Shown here: one piece after another, positions 58,871 through 64,000 of the stretch
Position numbering within the stretch: the stretch's first letter is position 1
How the letters are laid out: every line of letters begins with the position of its first letter
DNA from: Hydractinia symbiolongicarpus
Taxonomy: Eukaryota > Cnidaria > Hydrozoa > Anthoathecata > Hydractiniidae
DNA length: 64,000 nucleotides
Direction of reading: 5' to 3'
Assembly: GCF_029227915.1 (NCBI RefSeq)
Contig: NC_079887.1
Coordinates: forward strand, 27,279,650 to 27,343,649
The notes under the pieces: model-generated
What the model saw: only the letters and a program-made list of their open reading frames with translations
Database searches by the model: none
What the model was told of the DNA's origin: nothing
Position numbers and translations under genes: made by a program

Positions 58871-61800
58871 AAGAAGTTTAATTGCCGGCAAACGAAAACC
58901 CGCGATTTCCTGTAAATCCCAGTCTTGGCACGTATAGTCGAATGTATACAAAGAAAGTACCCTGTGAGTAAACTCACTTCCAGGACGATTTTTTAAATTA
59001 TTTTTTCACCACTAAAACGCATAAGACTTGTAGTTTTTAAAAATGTTTTCATTTTTGATGAGACGCTGAATAAAAGAAGTTTAATCGCCGGCAAACGAAA
59101 GCCCGCGATTTCCCGTAAATCCCGGGCTTGGCACGTAAAGTCGAATGTATACAAAGAAAGTACCCTGTGAGTAAACTCATTTCCAGAACGATTTTTTAAA
59201 TTATTTTTTCACCACTAAAACGCATGAGAATTTTAGTTTTCAAAAATGTTTTCATTTTTGATGAGACGCTGAATAAAACCAGTTTAATCGCCGGCAAACG
59301 AAAACCTGCGATTTCCCTAAATCCCAGACTCGGCCCGCATAGTCAAAAGTATACAAAGAAAGTACCCAGGGAGTAAACTCATTTCCCGAACGATTTTTTA
59401 AATTATTTTTTCACCACTAAAACGCATAAGACTTGCAGTTTTTAAAAATGTTTTCACTTTTGATGAGACGCTGAATAAAAGAAGTTTAATCGCCGGCAAA
59501 CGAAAATCCGCGATTTCCCGTAAATCCCGGACTCGGCCCGTATAGTCAAAAGTATACAAAGAAAGTACCCATGGAGTAAACTCATTTCCCGAACGATTTT
59601 TTAAATTATTTTTTCACCACTAAAGCCCATGAGACTTGTAGTTTTTAAAAATGTTTTCATTTTTGATGAGACGCTTAATGAAAGAGGTTTAATCGCCGAC
59701 AAACGAAATCCCGCGTTTTCCCGTATATCCGGGGCTTGGCCCGTATAGTCGAATGTATACAAAGAAAGTACCCAGGGAGTAAACTCATTTCCTGAACGAT
59801 TTTTTAAATTTTTTTTTCAAAACTAAAACGCATGAGACTTGTAGTTTTCAAAAATGTTTTTATTTTTGATGAGACGCTTAATGAAAGAGGTTTAATCGCC
59901 GGAAAACGAAAACCCGCGATTTCCCGTAAATCCCGGGCTTGGCCCGTATAGTCGAATGTATACAAAGAAAGTACCCTGTGAGTAAACTCATTTCCAGAAC
60001 GATTTTTTAAATTATTTTTTCACCACTAAAACGCATCAGACTTGTAGTTTTCAAAAATGTTTTCATTTTTGATGAGACGTTGAATAAAAGAAGTTTAATC
60101 GCCAGCAAACGAAAACCCGCGATTTCCCGTAAATCCCGGCTTGGCCCGTACAGTCAAAATTAAACAAAGAAAGTACCCAGGGAGTAAACTCATTTCCCGA
60201 ACGATTTTTTAAATTATTTTTTCACCAGTAAAACGCATGAGACTTGTAGTTTTCAAAAGTGTTTTCATTTTTGATGAGACGCTGAATAAAAGAAGTTTAA
60301 TCGCCGGCAAACGAAAACCCGCGATTTCCCGTAAATCCCAGGCTTGGCACGTATAGTCGAATGTATACAAAAAAAGTACCCTGTGAGTAAACTCATTTCC
60401 AGAACGATTTTTTAAATTATTTTTTCACCACTAAAACGCATGAGACTTGTAGTTTTCAAAAATGTTTTCATTTTTGATGAGACGCTTAATGAAAGAGGTT
60501 TAATCGCCGGCAAACGAAATCCCGCGTTTTCCCGTAAATCCGGGGCTTGGCCCGTATAGTCGAATGTATACAAAGAAAGTACCCAGGGAGTAAACTCATT
60601 TCCCAAACGATTTTTTAAATTTTTTTTTACCACTAAAACGCATGAGACTTGTAGTTTTCAAAAATGTTTTCATTTTTGATGAGACGCTTAATGAAAGAGG
60701 TTTAATCGCCGGAAAACGAAAACCCGCGATTTCGCGTAAATCCCGGGCTTAGCCCGTATAGTCGAATGTATACAAAGAAAGTACCCTGTGAGTAAACTCA
60801 TTTCCAGAACGATTTTTTAAATTATTTTTTCACCACTAAAACGCATAAGACTTGTAGTTTTTAAAAATGTTTTCATTTTTGATGAGACGCTGAATAAAAG
60901 AAGTTTAATTGCCGGCAAACGAAAACCCGCGATTTCCTGTAAATCCCAGTCTTGGCACGTATAGTCGAATGTATACAAAGAAAGTACCCTGTTAGTAAAC
61001 TCACTTCCAGGACGATTTTTTAAATTATTTTTTCACCACTAAAACGCATAAGACTTGTAGTTTTTAAAAATGTTTTCATTTTTGATGAGACGCTGAATAA
61101 AAGAAGTTTAATCGCCGGCAAACGAAAACCCGCGATTTCCCGTAAATCCCGGGCTTGGCACGTAAAGTCGAATGTATACAAAGAAAGTACCCTGTGAGTA
61201 AACTCATTTCCAGAACGATTTTTTAAATTATTTTTTCACCACTAAAACGCATGAGAATTTTAGTTTTCAAAAATGTTTTCATTTTTGATGAGACGCTGAA
61301 TAAAACCAGTTTAATCGCCGGCAAACGAAAACCTGCGATTTCCCTAAATCCCAGACTCGGCCCGCATAGTCAAAAGTATACAAAGAAAGTACCCAGGGAG
61401 TAAACTCATTTCCCGAACGATTTTTTAAATTATTTTTTCACCACTAAAACGCATAAGACTTGCAGTTTTTAAAAATGTTTTCACTTTTGATGAGACGCTG
61501 AATAAAAGAAGTTTAATCGCCGGCAAACGAAAATCCGCGATTTCCCGTAAATCCCGGACTCGGCCCGTATAGTCAAAAGTATACAAAGAAAGTACCCATG
61601 GAGTAAACTCATTTCCCGAACGATTTTTTAAATTATTTTTTCACCACTAAAGCCCATGAGACTTGTAGTTTTTAAAAATGTTTTCATTTTTGATGAGACG
61701 CTTAATGAAAGAGGTTTAATCGCCGACAAACGAAATCCCGCGTTTTCCCGTATATCCGGGGCTTGGCCCGTATAGTCGAATGTATACAAAGAAAGTACCC

Positions 61801-62454
61801 AGGGAGTAAACTCATTTCCCGAACGATTTTTTAAATTTTTTTTTCAAAACTAAAACGCATGAGACTTGTAGTTTTCAAAAATGTTTTTATTTTTGATGAG
61901 ACGCTTAATGAAAGAGGTTTAATCGCCGGAAAACGAAAACCCGCGATTTCCCGTAAATCCCGGGCTTGGCCCGTATAGTCGAATGTATACAAAGAAAGTA
62001 CCCTGTGAGTAAACTCATTTCCAGAACGATTTTTTAAATTATTTTTTCACCACTAAAACGCATCAGACTTGTAGTTTTCAAAAATGTTTTCATTTTTGAT
62101 GAGACGTTGAATAAAAGAAGTTTAATCGCCAGCAAACGAAAACCCGCGATTTCCCGTAAATCCCGGCTTGGCCCGTACAGTCAAAATTAAACAAAGAAAG
62201 TACCCAGGGAGTAAACTCATTTCCCGAACGATTTTTTAAATTATTTTTTCACCAGTAAAACGCATGAGACTTGTAGTTTTCAAAAGTGTTTTCATTTTTG
62301 ATGAGACGCTGAATAAAAGAAGTTTAATCGCCGGCAAACGAAAACCCGCGATTTCCCGTAAATCCCAGGCTTGGCACGTATAGTCGAATGTATACAAAAA
62401 AAGTACCCTGTGAGTAAACTCATTTCCAGAACGATTTTTTAAATTATTTTTTCA
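58400..62454 (+). repeat. ten-monomer duplication (2,028 + 2,027 bp)
   Basis: Copy 1 is 58400-60427 and copy 2 is 60428-62454. Order: C1, C2-like (TTTCGCG), a GCATAAG monomer with AATCCCAGTCTTGGCAC, a GCATAAG monomer with GGCACGTAAAG, F, a TTGCAGTTTTTAAAAATG monomer with GTACCCATGGAG, C1, C2 (GTTTTTATTTTTG), H and E (AATCCCAGGCTTGG). The one-base length difference is in the T run near 58590 and 60618. Confidence 0.92.
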
Positions 62455-63890
62455 CCACTAAAGCCCATGAGACTTGTAGTTTTTAAAAATGTTTTCATTT
62501 TTGATGAGACGCTGAATAAAAGAAGTTTAATCGCCGGCAAACGAAAACCCGCGATTTCCCGTAAATCCCGGGCTTGGCACGTATAGTCGAATGTATACAA
62601 AGAAAGTACCCTGTGAGTTAACTCATTTCCAGAACGATTTTTTAAATAATTTTTTCACCACTAAAGCCCATGAGACTTGTAGTTTTTAAAAATGTTTTAA
62701 TTTTTGATGAGACGCTGAATAAAAGAAGTTTAATCGCCGGCAAACGAAAACCCGCGATTTCCGTAAATCCCGGCTTGGCCCGTATAGTCAAAAGTATACA
62801 AAGAAAGTACCCAGGGAGTAAACTCATTTCCCGAACGATTTTTTATTTTATTTTTTTACCACTAAACGCATGAGACTTGTAGTTTTCAAAAATATTTTCA
62901 TATTTGATGGGACGCTGAATAAAAGAAGTTTAATCGCCGGCAAACCAAAAACCGCGATTTCCCGTAAATCCCGGGCTTGGCCCGTATAGTCAAAAGTATA
63001 CAAAGAAAGTACCCAGGGAGTAAACTCATTTCCAGAACGATTTTTTAAATTATTTTTTCACCAGTAAAACGCATGAGACTTGTAGTTTTCAAAAGTGTTT
63101 TCATTTTTGATGAGACGCTGAATAAAAGAAGTTTAATCGCCGGCAAACGAAAACCCGCGATTTCCCGTAAATCCCGGGCTTGGCACGTATAGTCGAATGT
63201 ATACAAAGAAAGTACCCTGTGAGTAAACTCATTTCCAGAACGATTTTTTAAATTATTTTTTCACCACTAAAGCCCATGAGACTTGTAGTTTTTAAAAATG
63301 TTTTCATTTTTGATGAGACGCTTAATGAAAGAGGTTTAATCGCCGACAAACGAAATCCCGCGTTTTCCCGTATATCCGGGGCTTGGCCCGTATAGTCAAA
63401 TGTATACAAAGAAAGTACCCAGGGAGTAAACTCATTTCCCGAACGATTTTTTAAATTTTTTTTTCACCACTAAAACGCATGAGACTTGTAGTTTTCAAAA
63501 ATGTTTTCATTTTTGATGAGACGCTTAATGAAAGAGGTTTAATCGCCGGAAAACAAAAACCCGCGATTTCCCGTAAATCCCGGGCTTAGCCCGTATAGTC
63601 GAATGTATACAAAGAAAGTACCCTGTAAGTAAACTCATTTCCAGAACGATTTTTTAAATTATTTTTTTACCACTAAAACGCATCAGACTTGTAGTTTTCA
63701 AAAATGTTTTCATTTTTGATGAGACGCTGAATAAAAGAAGTTTAATCGCTGGCAAACGAAAACCCGCGATTTCCCGTAAATCCCGGTTTGGCCCGTACAG
63801 TCAAAATTATACAAAGAAAGTACCCAGGGAGTAAACTCATTTCCCGAACGATTTTTTAAATTATTTTTTCACCAGTAAAACGCATGAGAC
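62455..63890 (+). repeat. displaced copy of 53946-55380 (8,509-bp offset)
   Basis: J, J', B/G, E, C1, C2, H match the earlier segment in order and in markers such as CGTAAATCCCGGTTTGGCCCG and GTACAGTCAAAATTATAC. The match breaks inside the E-headed monomer at 63872, which continues as TTTTTAAAAATG with CGGCAAAAGAAAACCC (J-type) instead of TTTTCAAAAGTG. Confidence 0.87.
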
Positions 63891-64000
63891 TTGTAGTTTT
63901 TAAAAATGTTTTCATTTTTGATGAGACGCTGAATAAAAGAAGTTTAATCGCCGGCAAAAGAAAACCCGCGATTTCCCGTAAATCCCGGGCTTGGCACGTA
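63872..64000 (+). repeat. monomer cut by the window end (E head, J body)
   Basis: It begins CCAGTAAAACG like E, then carries TTTTTAAAAATG and CGGCAAAAG like the J monomers at 51.12 and 55.57 kb. Only 129 bp are inside the window, so the array continues to the right. Confidence 0.85.

Larger units (their letters stand above)
1..64000 (+). repeat. 203-bp satellite array, head to tail, about 316 monomers
   Basis: The motif CCACTAAAACGCAT (or a close variant) recurs every 201-204 bp from base 1 to the end; starts read directly include 1, 205, 409, 612, 815, 1017, 1221 and 1423. All monomers have the same orientation and I found no inversion and no foreign insert. A by-eye consensus has 77 G+C in 203 bp (38%). 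Within the monomer there is an A/T-tract zone at positions 24-50, a G+C-rich middle at 78-128, and a T-rich end at 183-202. This architecture, with higher-order repeats superimposed, is that of a eukaryotic satellite. A centromeric location is possible but not shown. The array continues past both window ends. Confidence 0.98.

Noticed and set aside
1-64000. Ribosomal DNA, histone cluster or 5S spacer repeat
   Set aside because: No rRNA, tRNA or histone-like sequence is present in the 203-bp unit, which is too short to hold such a gene plus spacer and contains none of their conserved motifs.

Overview
The whole 64 kb is one uninterrupted, strictly head-to-tail satellite DNA array. I see no gene, RNA gene, transposon, CRISPR array, telomere repeat or unique sequence in it. 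The basic monomer is about 203 bp (most are 201-204 bp, a few 210 bp), about 38% G+C, and begins in the phase used here with CCACTAAAACGCAT. About 316 monomers fit in the window, all in the same orientation. This is a eukaryotic pattern (centromeric, pericentromeric or other heterochromatic satellite). I do not recognise the monomer and cannot name the organism. Both window ends lie inside the array, so its flanks and full size are unknown.

The array is layered. Monomers fall into diagnostic subtypes (called A-J here; the names are mine), and subtypes are arranged in higher-order repeats (HORs) that change along the window. Layout: 1-1220 mixed leading monomers; 1221-5915 a five-monomer HOR of 1,020 bp with four full copies and a truncated fifth; 5916-6522 a trimer with a near copy 23.7 kb away; 6523-8346 a four-monomer HOR (~811 bp); 8347-8955 monomers that copy the start of the window; 8956-11589 another four-monomer HOR (~810 bp) with shortened versions; 11590-13213 first expansion of the C1-C2 dimer; 13214-26794 a region marked by private subtype D, with a ten-monomer duplication (2 x 2,027 bp) and a nine-monomer duplication (1,822 bp); 26795-30646 a transitional stretch related to the first 9 kb; 30647-37.2 kb a ten-monomer duplication followed by a partial third copy; 37.2-46.6 kb mosaic of a core C1-C2-H-E tetramer, with a six-monomer duplication (2 x 1,217 bp) and a five-monomer one (1,014 bp); 46.66-50.3 kb a ten-monomer repeat (2,024 bp); 48280-57588 a 22/24-monomer tandem duplication overlapping it; 56.85-58.87 kb a 1,014-bp duplication; 58400-62454 a ten-monomer duplication; 62455-63.9 kb a displaced copy of 53.9-55.4 kb.

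The sequence reads as a record of repeated unequal exchange or conversion: segments always change by whole monomers, many junctions are hybrid monomers, and duplications are nested. Each monomer carries a short hairpin-forming dyad, two weaker dyads, A/T tracts and an excess of CpG. These are the only candidate functional elements. Short open frames of 61-121 codons occur because copies of one monomer share the same frame; they are not genes.
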